Shown: positions 12,438 to 24,520, counted from the first letter of the stretch. The stretch: 62,000 nucleotides of DNA from Phoronis australis (GCA_002633005.1 NMRA01000006.1:1136442-1198441), one strand, 5' to 3'. Made by a program: numbers and translations. The notes: a model not told the origin generated them from the sequence alone.

Positions 12438-14180
12438 CCCCATGGCTTATGTTCACTAGTGTTACTCACTGAAGGATGTTGGAAAAATGAACAGCCTTAT
12501 ATCTCCCATTTGCGATGTACACAGTGGGCACATACCAAAGCTTTACGTTGCTCTGGTGTGGATGCTGTACATTCCAATATGTTCTATATTGTGATGGGCA
12601 GAAATCATGATTGTTGGTCCACGTTATTTTCAATAGAGGTGACGATCTCAACACTTGTTAGGTAATCAATTGAAATGTGATCTCTTTCTTTTGCCAATAC
12701 TACTTGTCAGGAATTGCTATTTGATAAAGTAGAATATATAGGGAGCATTAATTTTTGTCACACACAGTGCTTCGGGCCCAATCTGTCTCATCCACCGTTT
12801 TCATCACAGTGCAGCTCTAGACTTATGTTCAAAGTTTGTACAGCTTCATGGTGTTTTCTTCAGGTTAATCTCTCGTGGGTAGCATGTTTCTACGGACAAA
12901 AGGCTGACATTTCACATTGTCTTCAACTGATGTGACATGCAAACATATAATTTCACTTTTATTTGCATCCCAAGTAAGTGACGTTGTCCTTGCATGTTGA
13001 AGATGAAGAATACCAGCCGTACTTGCATTACATCCAACCACCGACAACTAATGTGGTGTGCAGCTTTTAAACCATAACCTGTGGTGTTCCAGAGTGTTTT
13101 TGTGACCAGTGTTAGTGTAGGAAATGGCACTGTGCAATGCATCTTAGTAACTGTTAGAGCACCAAGTGTTCCGTTAGAAATAATTACACCTTTTGTAAGT
13201 TAGTCAATCCTACTGTTTGCATATGAAAAACGCGAAATTTTTGTCAGGAACTGTGGATCTGCTAAGGAAGGGAATGTGATATTTTATAGTGAAAGTTGCC
13301 GTCATTTTCATGGAAAATTTAAATTCTTGTTAAACATTCTTTTCTACGTCTTTACACAATGGGGCACTAATGGTGTAAACATTGTTCAACAGACACTGGC
13401 CATGCACTGGCTACATGCAACACTGGCCATTTTGTTAGATGCAACATTGTCTGCATTTTGTTAGATGCAACATTGTCTGCATTTTTTTGTAATATGCTGT
13501 TCAAAGCAATGTCCATAAACAGGATGTAGTCATCTATCTGGTTTACTTAATTGTAGGTGAATGAATGAACACTGTAAATATGATTATGAGTAGCAAGTCA
13601 CTGTTATGACCCTCAGCAGAGTCAGAAGTATGTGCCTCCATTGCACGGAGCTCCCCCTGTTGCTCCACAATTAGGGTAAAGCGAAAATGAGATTTAGTTC
13701 ACCCACTGCATTGCTTTGTTTTCCGTTGATGCTGGGTCTTCCTTTTACTCAAATGTCACACTGCCCTGTGTGTATCATAGCCTCATGATTCTCCCAGTCA
13801 AATTTGAACTCTGACCTGGTACAAGAGTACAATCATACTAAAAAATTCAGATTTTTGGTTCTGTTCATCATCATACATATAGATATTATTTTGTATGTAC
13901 TATGTAATTTGTGAAAACATTCCATTCAGCTTGTAGAGTAGAACTCTACCAGCAGGGTATCTCAAAGATTTATTTACTCCTGAAACGGACACGAGAGGTG
14001 ACATTTCTGAAGGATAGCACTGCCTAGTAATTCCATGTGTTTAGGTTTGTTTTGTACTTAGAGACAATCACTGGCTGTGTGTGTATATTCTATAAATAAT
14101 GACTTGTCTGTTTACAACTTTTATACTTAAGACTTATGAAAACCTGGATATGTAAATAATTATGCAAAAATAAATAAACA

Positions 14181-15187
14181 AAAACAATTGTTATGGAATT
14201 ACGTTGTTGTTTGTGTATTAAGTTTACAGTTAAATTGTAGTTGAGCAGAGCCACCTGGCATAGACTAAATGTGCATTACACTTATATATCAAGATCTCAC
14301 TGTGGAGTAATTGTCCAGGAAGACACTAAAATAAATGACCAGCAAATAACATGCTACCTTGTCTGCATTACAAGTAGTTACACAATAGCTGCACTTGATT
14401 GATTTCACCTGTTCTGTTGGGTCAAGCGGCTTTCAAATCAATCAGATGTCTTGGATGGTTGACCCAGAGAATTCAATCAAGTGGGCCTAATGTTATTTGA
14501 GGCCACAAATAAAAAATTGCCATTAGATATGGACAAAAAAATTGTAGAAAATATTGTATTGGACAAGTACAAATACTCCAAGTTTGAACTAAAACACAAA
14601 TAAGACACTTTCATTCTTTTTCAGCACTTCTAGCACATTAAAGTCTAAAATTTACTTTCTGAGGTGTTTCATACACCAGTTTCTGGCACATTGCCAATTT
14701 TTCTCCAGTCTGAAAATCTGACTTTTCATATGATTAAAGTATGCACATGTGCAGAGAAATTAGAGAGTACAAAAATACCCGAGGAATTTCGAAAGCTTTA
14801 GCATTATTGTGTCGATTTACCACCACATGTAGGACCTTGTTTTTTGAGGCAACGCTCGAACACAGGTGTCAGTTCTTACAGGTACATATAAAAAGTAGAT
14901 TACAACCATTTTGTTTAACTGTAGTCTTTTAATTCACAACTGGTATCTAGGTGCTCTTCACATACAATGTAAGACTGTTCTCAGTTGGGCCCATTTGATA
15001 CTATGCCAATGTCTCGCTTACTGTACACAAAAATAATTGTAAAAAATAATTTTTTTCATTTTTCAAAGGCTTATGAATGTCTCGTGAATACCTACAATTT
15101 TTCAAAACATTGTATGATGGTAGCTCGTTAATAGGACTAAACTTGTCACATTTCACAAACACCCTGAAAGGATCTTAGGAGACTGGT
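14181..15187. other. Intergenic, nothing recognised
   Basis: AT-rich sequence between the MuSK poly(A) signals and the retrotransposon. No coding exon, RNA gene or clear repeat seen. Confidence 0.5.
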
Positions 15188-15899
15188 TGTTGTATACACC
15201 GACATACCTAAGCACCGTATTGTGGAACCACATAAGGGCTGTTCCAGCAAAATCTGTGTGGGAGGGGGGGAAGGCAACTGAAATAAAAATTTATGGGTGG
15301 TTGCGTTTTACTTAAATTCAAAATGCCTGGTGGTCGTACTTCAAAAAAATTAAAATTTACAGGTCGTTGTTGTTTCATTGGGCCATAAATGTTTGATGGT
15401 GGGTAATTTTAGTAAATTTTACAAACAATCTGCACAGAATCAAAAACTGAAACAAAAATGCAACTTGCAAAGAGCTCCGACTTTTTCACTCCCTCCGATC
15501 TCCTCATCGGCATGCCCATAACACCATTTAACCACAGGTGCTCGAATTTCTCGATGGCTAATACAAATAACCATATATAAGAAACATATGTTTTCTTAGT
15601 AATGAATGACGTTAGTGGTGATGGAGGAACAGATAAACTCAATCGCCTGTGCAGTCAACCACAAGAACAAAAAAAAAATTACGGGTGGTTGCATTTCAAA
15701 CTTATAAAAAATTACGGGTGGTAGGCTGAAGAAATAAATGAAAAATATGGGTGGTGGGTGCGAAAAAAAGGTACCTTCCCCCCCCTCCCATACAGATTTT
15801 ACTGGAACAGCCCTAAGTATTATCGTTGCACATCAATAGAGATTTAACCATGAAGTTCTTTGTCTTAAATCCAATAACTTTAAAACCCAAGTTGCTTCA
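15188..15899 (+). repeat. Left LTR, split by a MITE
   Basis: The two LTR halves are 15188-15235 and 15814-15899; without the insert and its duplicated TAA the LTR is about 131 bases. It differs from the right LTR at many positions and in indels, showing an old insertion. Confidence 0.9.
15236..15813 (-). mobile_element. MITE copy 1 (Harbinger-like), inside the LTR
   Basis: A 578-base element with inverted ends GGGCTGTTCCAG.AAAATC and flanking TAA on both sides (15233-15235, 15814-15816). It is a second copy, in opposite orientation, of 29894-30468. Inside are several subterminal copies of a GGGTGGTTGC-like motif and a 77-codon frame on the minus strand (15409-15642) that matches the other copy closely. 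No transposase. The 3-base duplication and GGG ends suggest the PIF/Harbinger superfamily; this is inference. Confidence 0.88.
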
Positions 15900-15990
15900 T
15901 GGTGTCAGGTAAATGACCCACAACATGGGTGACTGAACAGGTGTTTTAGAAAGTTCAAACAAAGAGTCAACTTACTTTCAACAGACCCGT

Positions 15991-16650
15991 ATGGGAAAAA
16001 ATGACAGTGTCAAGGTTAATTACCAACTTTTATGGGTCGGCGACGAAGGCCGGGACATCCGCAATGCTAGGGAACTTACTGGTGACGATCTAGAAAGCCT
16101 GGCAGTGCATTATGAAAAGTTTGAAAAATACTGCAAGCCCAAAACAAACTTCCATGTGGCCCCATTCAAGTCATGTGCTCTCCAACAAATGGAGGGTGAA
16201 ACTATTGATGCGTTTTTAACATGTCAATTTGTGCAAAAATCGTTGCATCTGAGTGCAACTATGAACTATGCAGATACAAAGGAACAGCTTCTAGACATTA
16301 TTATGGCAGGTGTAAGGCAAGAAAACATACAGAAAAAAGTTATTGCCAAAGAAGATCTCACGTTAGATAGCTCATTAAGTATGATATGCAACCATGCGAC
16401 TGTAGTGGTACACATGCAGGACATTCAAAATAGTAAGACACCAACAATAGCGATGTACTCAATGACACCTGTGCTCAACCTAAACAGTTTGTCCAAAGAA
16501 AGAAGCCTGCTGTAAAAGAGATGGCAAGACAAACTTCGATCTGCTTCAACTGTGGTGGCAATCATACACGTGAGGAAGAAGCATGCACTGAGTATGGACT
16601 GGTCTTCAATTTTTGCAAAATGACGGGACACTTTGCCAACGTCTGAGACG
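15991..16650 (+). pseudogene. Retrotransposon gag fragment
   Basis: An open frame 15991-16515 encodes a gag-like helical region, then a stop. Just downstream in another frame is a zinc-knuckle region (CFNCGGNHTREE, then NFCKMTGHFANV), where the expected cysteine spacing is partly kept. Frame changes and stops make it a relic. Confidence 0.75.
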
Positions 16651-16799
16651 CAAACAGAGAAACGAACAGACTAATTATGCCTCCCGTAAATGAAGTTAAA
16701 GAAAGCACAAACCCCCTCAACGTACAGGCAAGGTGCATAATGTTGACCAAAGAGTCGAAGTGTACACACTGTACACTATCGAAAATCAAAGCAAAACAA

Positions 16800-17130
16800 A
16801 ACTAAGACATTTGTCTACATCAAGATGCAGACTGCACAAAAGCGTAATGTGATGGTTCCATGTAATATCAATGCCAGTGCAGAGCTTAATGTCATGCACC
16901 TTCGTGTTTTCAAGCAAGTATGTTCCGACAACATTGATCAGAATGGACTACCTTGAACGAACTTGTCCCCTGCCCCCAACGTTGATTTATATGCTTATGG
17001 TGGAACTCCAATTAAAAAGAACTTTGGTGCCCTGGAGCTGCAAGCTAGTTTCAGTCACAAAACTCTGAATACTAAGTTCTACATTACTGACGTCATAAGT
17101 CCAACACTGATTAGTCTAGTTATGAGTGTT
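16800..17130 (+). pseudogene. Retrotransposon protease relic
   Basis: A retropepsin-like stretch: INASAELNVM stands where an Asp-(Ser/Thr)-Gly-Ala motif is expected, so the catalytic aspartate is replaced. Frame shifts follow at about 16955. Assignment rests on position between gag and RT and on the flanking residues. Confidence 0.6.
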
Positions 17131-17272
17131 GAACTTGGATTGCTGCCTCTGGATACCCAAAACAGTCTCCATCATCAAATCGGCAAAACCACACAATCCA
17201 ACAACTGTATGAAACTGACGAAACTCCCAGACAATCCCAGTGAAGTGAAAACTTCTCAACACATACAACGAC

Positions 17273-17830
17273 ATGTTCAATGGTATTGGTCTATTCCCTG
17301 GTGAATATCACAAAACTCTTAGGCCAGACGCAGAACCAACAGTCAACCCACTGCGTCGAATCCCTGAAAGCCTAAAGGAACCTCTGAAGAAAGAGTTAAA
17401 TAGAATCGTTGATCTTGAAATCATCAAACCTGTCAAGGAAGCAAACCATTGGGTTCACAGTCTAGTGTATGTTCACAAACCCAATGGTGACCTCCGAGTG
17501 TGTCTTGATCCACTTGAGTTAAGTAAGTGGGTAAAGCGAGAACATTATAACACAAAAACACTCGACGACATACTCCCCATGTTCCACGGTGCGAAATACT
17601 TCAGCATTTTAGATGCAAAATCTGGTTATCGGAATGTGAAGTTAGACAAAGAATCATAAGAATTGTGTACGTTCAACACACCACAGCGAAGGTACTCCTT
17701 AATTTCTTCGTCTACCATTTGGCCTCATTTCCCGCCAAGATGTCTTCCAACGGAAGATCAACTCAATTTTTGAAGGGTAACCTGATATCATTGTCTTTGG
17801 CAAAACAGCTGAGGAACACGACAACAACCT
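17273..17830 (+). pseudogene. Retrotransposon reverse transcriptase relic
   Basis: Open frame 17273-17659 gives an RT fingers/palm region: VYVHKPNGDLRVCLDP and YFSILDAKSGYRNV (motif A). A stop ends it at 17657-17659. Further on, the YxDD box is missing: the stretch before DIIVFGKTAEEHD (about 17785) appears deleted and a stop lies in it. Not functional. Confidence 0.85.
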
Positions 17831-18189
17831 AATATCTGCGATTCATCGGGCAAAGGACCAACGACTTTGTCTTAATCCTGACACGTGTCGTATTAAGGAA
17901 CAGAAAATCAAGTTCTTTGGGAACCAAAAATGGTGCAGATGGTCTTGAACCAGACCCTAACAAAATTTCTGCAATCGTCAACATGAAACCACCATGTGAC
18001 ACATGACAGTTGCAGTCCTTCCTAGGCATGCATGGTCAACTACCTTGCAAGATTTACCCTCAACTTGTCTGCGTTATGCAAACCACTGCTAGACATTATC
18101 AAGAAAGTCTCTGAGTAAGTTTGGTGTCGAGCCCAAAAAAAGGCATTCAAAGGTGTTAAGAAGGTATTAGCTCTACGTCAGCTTTACCT

Positions 18190-18600
18190 TACCTTGATCT
18201 GAAACTCCCAGTTACTGTGCAAACAGATGCAAGTAAACCCGGACTTGGAACCGTGTTGAACCAGAACAAATGCCCAGTTGCCTTCGCAAGCAAGAGTCTC
18301 CCTGACACCGAGTCTAACTACTGTAACATTGAAAGAGAAATGCTAGCTATTGTCTTTGGACTTGAACGCTTTCATCATTACGTGTTTGGGCGACCTGTGA
18401 GAATTGAAACTGACCACAAACCGCTCATGAGTATCACCAAGAAGAACCTATCAAGCGCCCCACCTAGACTGTTAGTTCGCATACGGCAGTAAGACTTTCC
18501 GGTGACCTACACTCCGGGAAAGAACAATCCTGTTCCTGACGCTATCTCTAGAAACTCACTTCCTGGTTCTGCTATCTCCGATATGGACGTGAACATTCAC
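18190..18600 (+). pseudogene. Retrotransposon RNase H relic
   Basis: The frame 18217-18492 encodes QTDASKPGLGTVLNQ, ASKSLPDTESNYCNIEREMLAI and ETDHKPLM, typical of Ty3/gypsy RNase H. A stop at 18490-18492 cuts it from the usual continuation (FPVTYTPGKNNPVPDAISR), which reads on in the next open stretch. Confidence 0.88.
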
Positions 18601-19867
18601 AGTCTAGTCAGTGTAACAAAGCCGCGCTTACAAGATATTCGACAACTAGCCGAACAGGACGAACACCTAGCCCAGCTCAAGCAAGCAATCACCCAAGGCT
18701 GGCCTGATTCCAAAGCTGCTTGTCCTATCAGTGTACACGATTATTGGACGTATCTTGATGAACTGTCACTTTATGATGGAATCATCGTGAAAGGAGATCG
18801 TGTCATCATCCCCAAAATCTTAAATTCATACGTAATGGAAAAGTTACACCTTGAACACCCTGGTATAGAGAAATTCAAACTTCGAGCCAAGTTGTCTGAA
18901 TTTTGGCCCAGATATTGAGCTTATGGAGCAATCTTGTGCCTCGTGTCAACGCAACCAATCGTCGCAACAAAAAGAGCCAATTCTGCACATCGAAGCCCAG
19001 CATCCATGGGTTGTCATTGGTTCTGATTTGTTACAGTGGAACAATAACTCATACATACTGATCGTCGACTATTACAGTTCATTCTGTATTGTTCCCAAGC
19101 TTTCGTTTATGAGTTTGTCAAGAATTATACAACAACTACGTAAAAATGGTATCCTGGTATCCCACATTCCTTTGAGAGCGATAAGAATCCACAATACAGC
19201 AATGACGAATTTCGAAGATTTGCTGAAGAGTATGATTTCAAGCATGTGACTAGCTCCCCGCACTGTCCTCAAGCTAATGGAAAAGCAGAAAGACAGAAAG
19301 AGATGTCTCTAAAAATCGTTAGAATATGGAGATGATCCACTACTATGTCTATGCACTATGCCCATTGACCCTGGATTACCTTCTCCAGTCAAATACATGC
19401 TCAACCGGAAGGTTTGTTCAAATCTACCTGTCGTCAACAACAAAGAAAAGGAACTTCCATATCCTGCAAAGTCCACAAAGCAAGTTGAATATTACAACCA
19501 ACATGCAAGACCACATAAAGACCTTAGTGACAACCAACACGTCAAAGTGCAAAACCCTATCTCTAAGAAATGGGAACCTACGACAGTCGTAAAGAAGCGT
19601 GAACAAGCACCTCGCTCATACATTGTTCGCAAATCTACTGGCGTTGAAGTTCGGCAAAACTGTCGACACATTTGTTCTACGAAAGAAGAGCCACAGCCTC
19701 CCGATGACTACACCCCATACGTGGAAAAAGTCATACAACTGAATGTGCAAGGAGAAGCAAAACACCTGGATGTGCCCGATGGAATGTCAACCACTACGGA
19801 CGATGGTCTCTACCACACCAGATCGGGACGAGCTGTAAAGCCCGCTGCGAGATTTCACGACATGTGA
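18600..19867 (+). pseudogene. Retrotransposon integrase relic
   Basis: A zinc-binding part (HLEHPGIEKF, then CASCQRNQ) is split by a stop at about 18916. The core follows (VIGSDLLQW; later HCPQANGKAER) with frame changes near 19150-19350. The frame 19358-19867 is the C-terminal part with VKVQNPISKKWEPTTVV and RSYIVR, ending in HTRSGRAVKPAARF, a usual gypsy C-terminal signature. Confidence 0.85.
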
Positions 19868-20023
19868 AAAACACTATATATACTCACATATAGTTAGAAT
19901 GTGTTTACAAGTTTAGACTTTAGTAATACCTTTATGTTAGTGACTTTATGACCGACAATATGACATGGTTACTGGACTGTACCTTACTTATTGTGCTTAA
20001 ACCTTTTTTTAAACAAGAGGATA

Positions 20024-20157
20024 TGCTGTATACACGTACCTAAGTCCGGTATTGCGGAGCCACATAGAATGTAAGTATTACCGTTGCACACTAGTAGAGA
20101 GTTAACCAATGCATTCTATGTCTTAAATCCAATAACTTAAAAACCCATGTTGCTTCA
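20024..20157 (+). repeat. Right LTR
   Basis: 134 bases, uninterrupted, starting TGCTGTATACACG and ending GTTGCTTCA; the CTGGT duplication follows directly. Confidence 0.9.
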
Positions 20158-20179
20158 CTGGTATGCATGAAAAATAACA

Positions 20180-20525
20180 GAATTGCCACAAGGGGGTGCC
20201 ACAGTGGTTGAACCCATCTGAAAATCAATGCAGTCATGCTATTGTCAGTATAAAGAACACATTTGAAAATTTTCTTAATGATCCTTTGACAGTTTGGCGG
20301 ATAGAGATGCTGAGGGAAAAAAAATTAAAAATAATAAAAATGTCAGACAGGTGGCACGGAATACGTCTAGTTGATCCAAAAATAAAAAGTATTTGTCATC
20401 TCCTAAATAGAAACTTATTTGCCAAATTTCATGAAATAAAGGCAAGGAACTCTGAGGATACAAAAGCAAATGCAAAAACTGAAATTGCCAGTAGAGGGTC
20501 AAATTTCATGAAACAAAACTTAAGT
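20180..20525 (-). repeat. Copy of the 'cctagtggc' dispersed repeat
   Basis: On the minus strand this matches the units at 36969-37800: a ccctctactggcaattt core, then a T-rich part and tttcatgaaatttggcaaata. The plus-strand frame 20196-20540 over it is an artefact. Confidence 0.65.
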
Positions 20526-20697
20526 TACGTGGGTGCATAACTTAATGAAAAAATAAACAAAATTTTACTTGATCATCATATTGCGTTCTGAATTAGTGAA
20601 ATTTAACTTTGTATTTCACTCTCCAGACCCACCCTCTCAATTTGTGTTCTTCATTGCTGGCTAATGAATTTGTCAGCTTATTCTAAACAAACAAGCC

Positions 20698-20703
20698 TTT
20701 ATT
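20698..20703 (-). terminator. Candidate PSMG3 poly(A) signal
   Basis: AATAAA on the minus strand (tttatt on plus), about 450 bases past the PSMG3 stop codon. A nearer canonical signal was not seen. Confidence 0.45.
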
Positions 20704-20718
20704 TGTTTTTCATGAATA

Positions 20719-20891
20719 CAGTAAAATTGGCATAATTCGGATACAACCAGACCAAAAGATGTTATCAGAGTTCGGTTAAATTCTAATGGTACGAACTGGA
20801 ACAACCGTGCCACAGAATTTTGTCCGAGTCAATGGGAAATTTGCCTTATACATGTTTGACTTGTACATAATCCGACTTATGACAGTTTTAC
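20719..20891. mobile_element. Pogo/Tigger-like MITE
   Basis: The left end CAGTAAAATTGGCATAA and the right end (minus strand) GTAAAACTGTCATAAGTCGG are inverted matches of about 25 bases, with TA next to both ends. Pogo/Tigger ends commonly start CAGTA and target TA. It lies in the likely 3' UTR of PSMG3. Confidence 0.6.
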
Positions 20892-21150
20892 TATCGATAT
20901 CAACTAAACAAGAGCCATCCCCACTTTTGTTATGTGAACAGGCAAGCATCTCTTCAGAAAATGATGGCCTTTGAGAAAATGAGCAATCTCTACAAAATTT
21001 CATTCTCTAAGGGCGAGCAAGCTCTCTACATCTCACAAATCATCCTTAACTTTGACCGAAGATGGATATTTGTCACAGTGACCATATTCAGCTCTCCACC
21101 GCCAGACTCTCAATCCTTCATGTCCAACTCTTTGCTCAGAGTGTGGACTG

Positions 21151-24100
21151 TCACCAGACTTTGTTCTCCAGTACTAACTTCTCTGCTCCTTTCATGTTCT
21201 CCACTGTCGTGTTCTTGAGCGCTATCGCGAATAACAGCGGCTTATCCGACTTGATTTGAGCTGCCAGACTACGTGACATCACATGTATCTCTGGCTGTAA
21301 CATATCAAATGAAAATGTGAATGGTGTAATTGTACTCACATCAGTAAAAGTGCTAATACACCTGCCTTCCTTCCAAGAGAAAACTTTTTCTTTATACCAC
21401 ATAAAGCGAGTCTTATCTTGTTCCTTCGTAAGATGAGATGTGGCTTTTGGGCCTGAAGAGATCTGACAGTTATTGCTTGCGACCATGCCCGGTATATAAA
21501 ATGGTCCACCATGGTAAGCTTGGTTTCAAACATGTCAGTAAAGTACTTCTCAAGTCCCTAGACAAATTACTTCTAGTCCAAGTAACTAAGAGTTGACACC
21601 AGTTACATAATGGTACAGTGTACAGTGTACAGTCATGTAAGTGGTCTAAAGCAAAAGTGAACCACAAAAGCGTAACTATAGACAAAAATAAGCAACATCT
21701 GGTTGTCATCGTCTACCAGCAGAAATATATGATGCATTTTGCAATGCAGAACTTATTAAGACGAAATTGAATTTTCTTGATTCTGAAGACTTTGGTGTTC
21801 ATTATATTCCTCAGATACAAAGTCAGTCTGGGGAGGGGGTGGCAGGGCGGGGCGGGGCGGGGNGGGGCGGGTACTGTAACTGTCTATTCAGAATACGTAA
21901 CAACAAAACATGTGTAGCCAATACTGTACCCAAATTTAGGAAATGGGAATTTTTTCTGTCTTAGTGTAACTCATGAATTTGTAATGGACAATAATGCCCA
22001 TTAAAGATTTGGTACAAGCAAAAGAAGTTGTCACTGTCTCAAACTGCTGAAGCTTTACCTTATTTGCTCTTCCAAAGCAATATGGTTGCATTCTTATCTC
22101 TTGTTTTAATAAAATATGGTCACTAACAGTAAATCACTGGGGATCTCCTTAATGGCCCAGTTACCATGGCAACTGAAACTAACCCAGTGTAAACCTTTTC
22201 TGTCAGTTCTTCTCAAGTCAAAAAATTATGTGTAATCCGTGTAAGGAACAAGATGATCAATTTCACAAGTCCATTAAGTGGCCTACATAAAGTAAGTTTT
22301 TAACTGAAGGCATGGGAGTATTGCCCCTTTAAGACTTCTAATTTTTGTCTGTATTGCATTATCTGCTCTCATTAATACCTTGTCAAACATTTAATGTTTA
22401 AATGTTAATAATATCTGACAAAAATACAATTCAATGGCACAACAAAATGTTTGTTAACAATAAATGTGACACCATCACTACGATGATGTGAAGACAAGAC
22501 AGATGGCTCACATCCTATCAATGTGACACCATCACTACGATGATGTGAAGACAAGACAGATGGCTCACATCCTATCAATGTGACACCATCACTACGATGA
22601 TGTGAAGACAAGATAGATGGCGCCACATCCTATCAAATTAGTCTGGCATGCGTAATCAAAAGAAAGTGATTTACAATAAAACCAAACTTCTAATTACAGT
22701 AATGCTTCAATTATTTTACACAAAAATAATTGCAGAAATGGCAGTTGTTCTACTTTTCAATGACTGATTACCTTTTTGCAAATAATGAGGATTTTAGCAA
22801 ATGTTGTTTTGTGACACTGCAAACTATGATTTGTTGATAAATCTAACAAAACAATTATTAATACTCACACATATTGTGTGCTAAGAATTACGACAATATG
22901 AGCACACTTTTTACCTCATCCTTGCCAAGTAGAACTGAAGTTGAAAAAGTTGACATGGATCCTGGTTGTAAAGCTGCATCTTTTGTGACCAGAACCAATG
23001 TCCCAAGTTTTTGATACTGTGTCACGACTATGAACAATTTGTCACCAAAGTTGGTGCACACAACATCAGTGTGAATGTCTTTGACAATCCCAGCAGCCTG
23101 TAAGTCAGAATACAACACAACTGTATAACTGTCCATTGTATTTTTCGTAACAAACATTATTAAAAAAAAATTACTGCAGCACCACAAAAGTCTAGCCTTC
23201 GTGCAAAGCTGTATACTAATCAATATACACCTTTGCCGCCATGTGAGTAGAAAAACTGCATGGCCAAATAGAAGGTGAAACAAAACTATTGTCATTAAAA
23301 TCTACACTATCCATTGAGTAAACTAAATTACTTGACGGTGCTAGAAAAACTGGCATTCTACCCTTACTCTTTAGCTATAGTTGTGGATCTTATGCGTTGA
23401 CTTAAGGTGCCATGAAATATAGCATTACCTATGGCCAGTTTCTTTTTTTGCCGATTCTCCAATCAACTGTTCTTCTTTCATGAGGTTGTGTATATGTCAT
23501 TACAAATTATCAGAAATGTATGGTTTCATTTATAGTTACAAGTATTTTAATACCTGCAAACCGAATTTCAGAACAAATTTTGCTTTTGTGAAGCTGTCAT
23601 TATAACCTGGAGACACGCATCATTTCCTATACTTTTGCAACATCTCTTAATTGGGAGATTATGACAGTAATTCGCAGCAGCAATTTGTTCTGAAATTCAA
23701 TTTGCTGGTATCAAAATTCTAAAACTTATAATCCAGTGAAACCAGTTCCGATAATTTGCAGTGACATGTACGTAACCTTGTGAAAGATCAACAGCTTATT
23801 GAAGAATTAGCGAAAAGGAAACTGGCCAATAGGTGACGCTATAATTCATGATCATTCCACAACTTTAGTGACAGAATAACGGTAGAACGCCAATTTTCAG
23901 ACATCGGTAAATAATTTAGTTTATTCAAGGAAGAGAATAGTTTTCAATGACACTAATTTTGTGTCAGCTTTAATCTGGTCAGTTTTTTACACACACTGGC
24001 CGCGACTGGCGCAAAACTGTAAATTTCTGTTTAGGCCTGCGGCCTACGACAGAGCTTGCAACAAGGCGATTGGTCAGAGGGTAAGACATATGACTCATAA

Positions 24101-24219
24101 CTTTTAGTGTCAAAACCTGCATGCACAGGTTGAAACCAGTGCATAACTAAGTATTGTTCTCTAAATCACACCTGTTTACTATTGATCACAGATTTAGAAG
24201 ATTTCATGGGCGCAGACAT
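21151..24219 (-). CDS. PSMG3: Proteasome assembly chaperone 3
   Basis: PSMG3/PAC3 is a small cytosolic chaperone that pairs with PAC4 and helps build the 20S alpha ring. Three exons on the minus strand: 24172-24219 (16 codons, starts MSAPMKSSK), 22915-23097 (61 codons, with TDVVCTNFGDKLFIVVTQ and LGTLVLVTKD) and 21151-21294 (47 codons plus TGA, ends LENKVW). All junctions are phase 0 with GT-AG. The 124-residue product is the family length (human 122). The start has ATG after aaggaaa, and exon 1 ends INSKQ, like the human ISKQ segment. Introns hold MITEs and a foldback. Complete and intact as far as seen. Confidence 0.93.
21373..21520. repeat. Fragment of a dispersed foldback family
   Basis: Shares aactttttctttatac.ac, ttgttcctt and ttattgcttg.gaccatgcc with copies at 34555-34850, 35430-35520, 46870-47060 and 49565-49850. 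Sits in PSMG3 intron 2, about 80 bases upstream of exon 3. Confidence 0.5.
21830..21872. repeat. (GGGGC)n tract with an N
   Basis: Repeated ggggc after a gggagggggtgg start, with an uncalled base at 21863. It could form a G-quadruplex. Lies in PSMG3 intron 2. The N marks poor sequencing through the tract. Confidence 0.85.
22463..22636. repeat. 57-base minisatellite, three copies
   Basis: Three copies of a unit starting aatgtgacaccatcac, with two or three changes in the last copy. It lies in PSMG3 intron 2. The antisense frame through it is open only because 57 is a multiple of three. Confidence 0.93.
23411..23850. mobile_element. 440-base foldback element in PSMG3 intron 1
   Basis: The left half (catgaaatatagc, cctatggccagtttc, gaatttcagaacaaatt) is the reverse complement, with changes, of the right half (aatttgttctgaaattc, gaaactggccaatagg, gctataattcatg). 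Arms of about 200 bases nearly meet. A MITE-type foldback, no coding content. Confidence 0.8.
24048..24140 (+). repeat. Possible tRNA-derived SINE head (weak)
   Basis: ggcgattggtcagagggtaag followed by gactcat and later aggttgaaacc resembles a degenerate D-arm and T-arm. Box A is imperfect. It abuts PSMG3 exon 1 within intron 1. Confidence 0.3.
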
Positions 24220-24463
24220 TTTCCTTCTAAAACGAGGCAACGGAGCAATAATTTACCAGACCTCGGACCAGTCCGAGACCAGACTGAGCAAAAACTCAGC
24301 ATTTTATTTTAAAACCTACACATTTTCTGATATTTTGCCATCATTTGTGTCTCATTAGAAATTAACTTATAAATTAATGGGTTTTAAAATTGTTACTATG
24401 AAACTTAGTAGGCTAGGTATAACTTGGTGAAAATTTACTAAAACAAACTATCCCCGTATGTTG

Positions 24464-24520
24464 ACAGGCGAATGGCTGAGCAGTCGGCAGACCGTAGGCG
24501 TACTGCAGTCGAATCAAATT
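24464..24520 (+). repeat. tRNA-like SINE head
   Basis: Box A-like TGGCTGAGCAGTCGG (24473-24487) and box B-like CAGTCGAATC (about 24504-24513), spaced as in a tRNA. The acceptor stem is not complementary, so this is a SINE head or relic, not a tRNA gene. Confidence 0.45.

Larger units (their letters stand above)
10454..14180 (+). other. 3' flank of MuSK, possibly a long 3' UTR
   Basis: No exon recognised. The clearest poly(A) signals are two overlapping AATAAA at 14169-14178, 3.7 kb past the stop, so either the 3' UTR is very long or a weaker nearer signal is used. The stretch 11830-12400 holds diverged copies of a segment containing cctctag.agtaatttta. Confidence 0.35.
15188..20157 (+). mobile_element. 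Ty3/gypsy LTR retrotransposon, decayed but end-to-end
   Basis: Both LTRs begin TG.TGTATACAC and end TTGCTTCA, and the element is flanked by the 5-base duplication CTGGT (15183-15187 and 20158-20162). A primer-binding-like TGGTGTCAGG starts at 15900 right after the left LTR, and a purine tract aagagga precedes the right LTR. Order gag, protease, RT, RNase H, integrase is that of Ty3/gypsy. The frame is broken many times and key sites are lost (see parts), so it is not competent. It lies between MUSK and PSMG3 in the sense of MUSK. Confidence 0.95.

Noticed and set aside
15188-20157. Retrotransposon as a live element
   Set aside because: Stops and frame changes run through every domain, the protease aspartate is replaced, the YxDD region of RT is missing and the LTRs differ greatly.
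22405-22626. Antisense frame with LSSHHRSDGVT repeats
   Set aside because: A 57-base minisatellite in PSMG3 intron 2 read in one frame.
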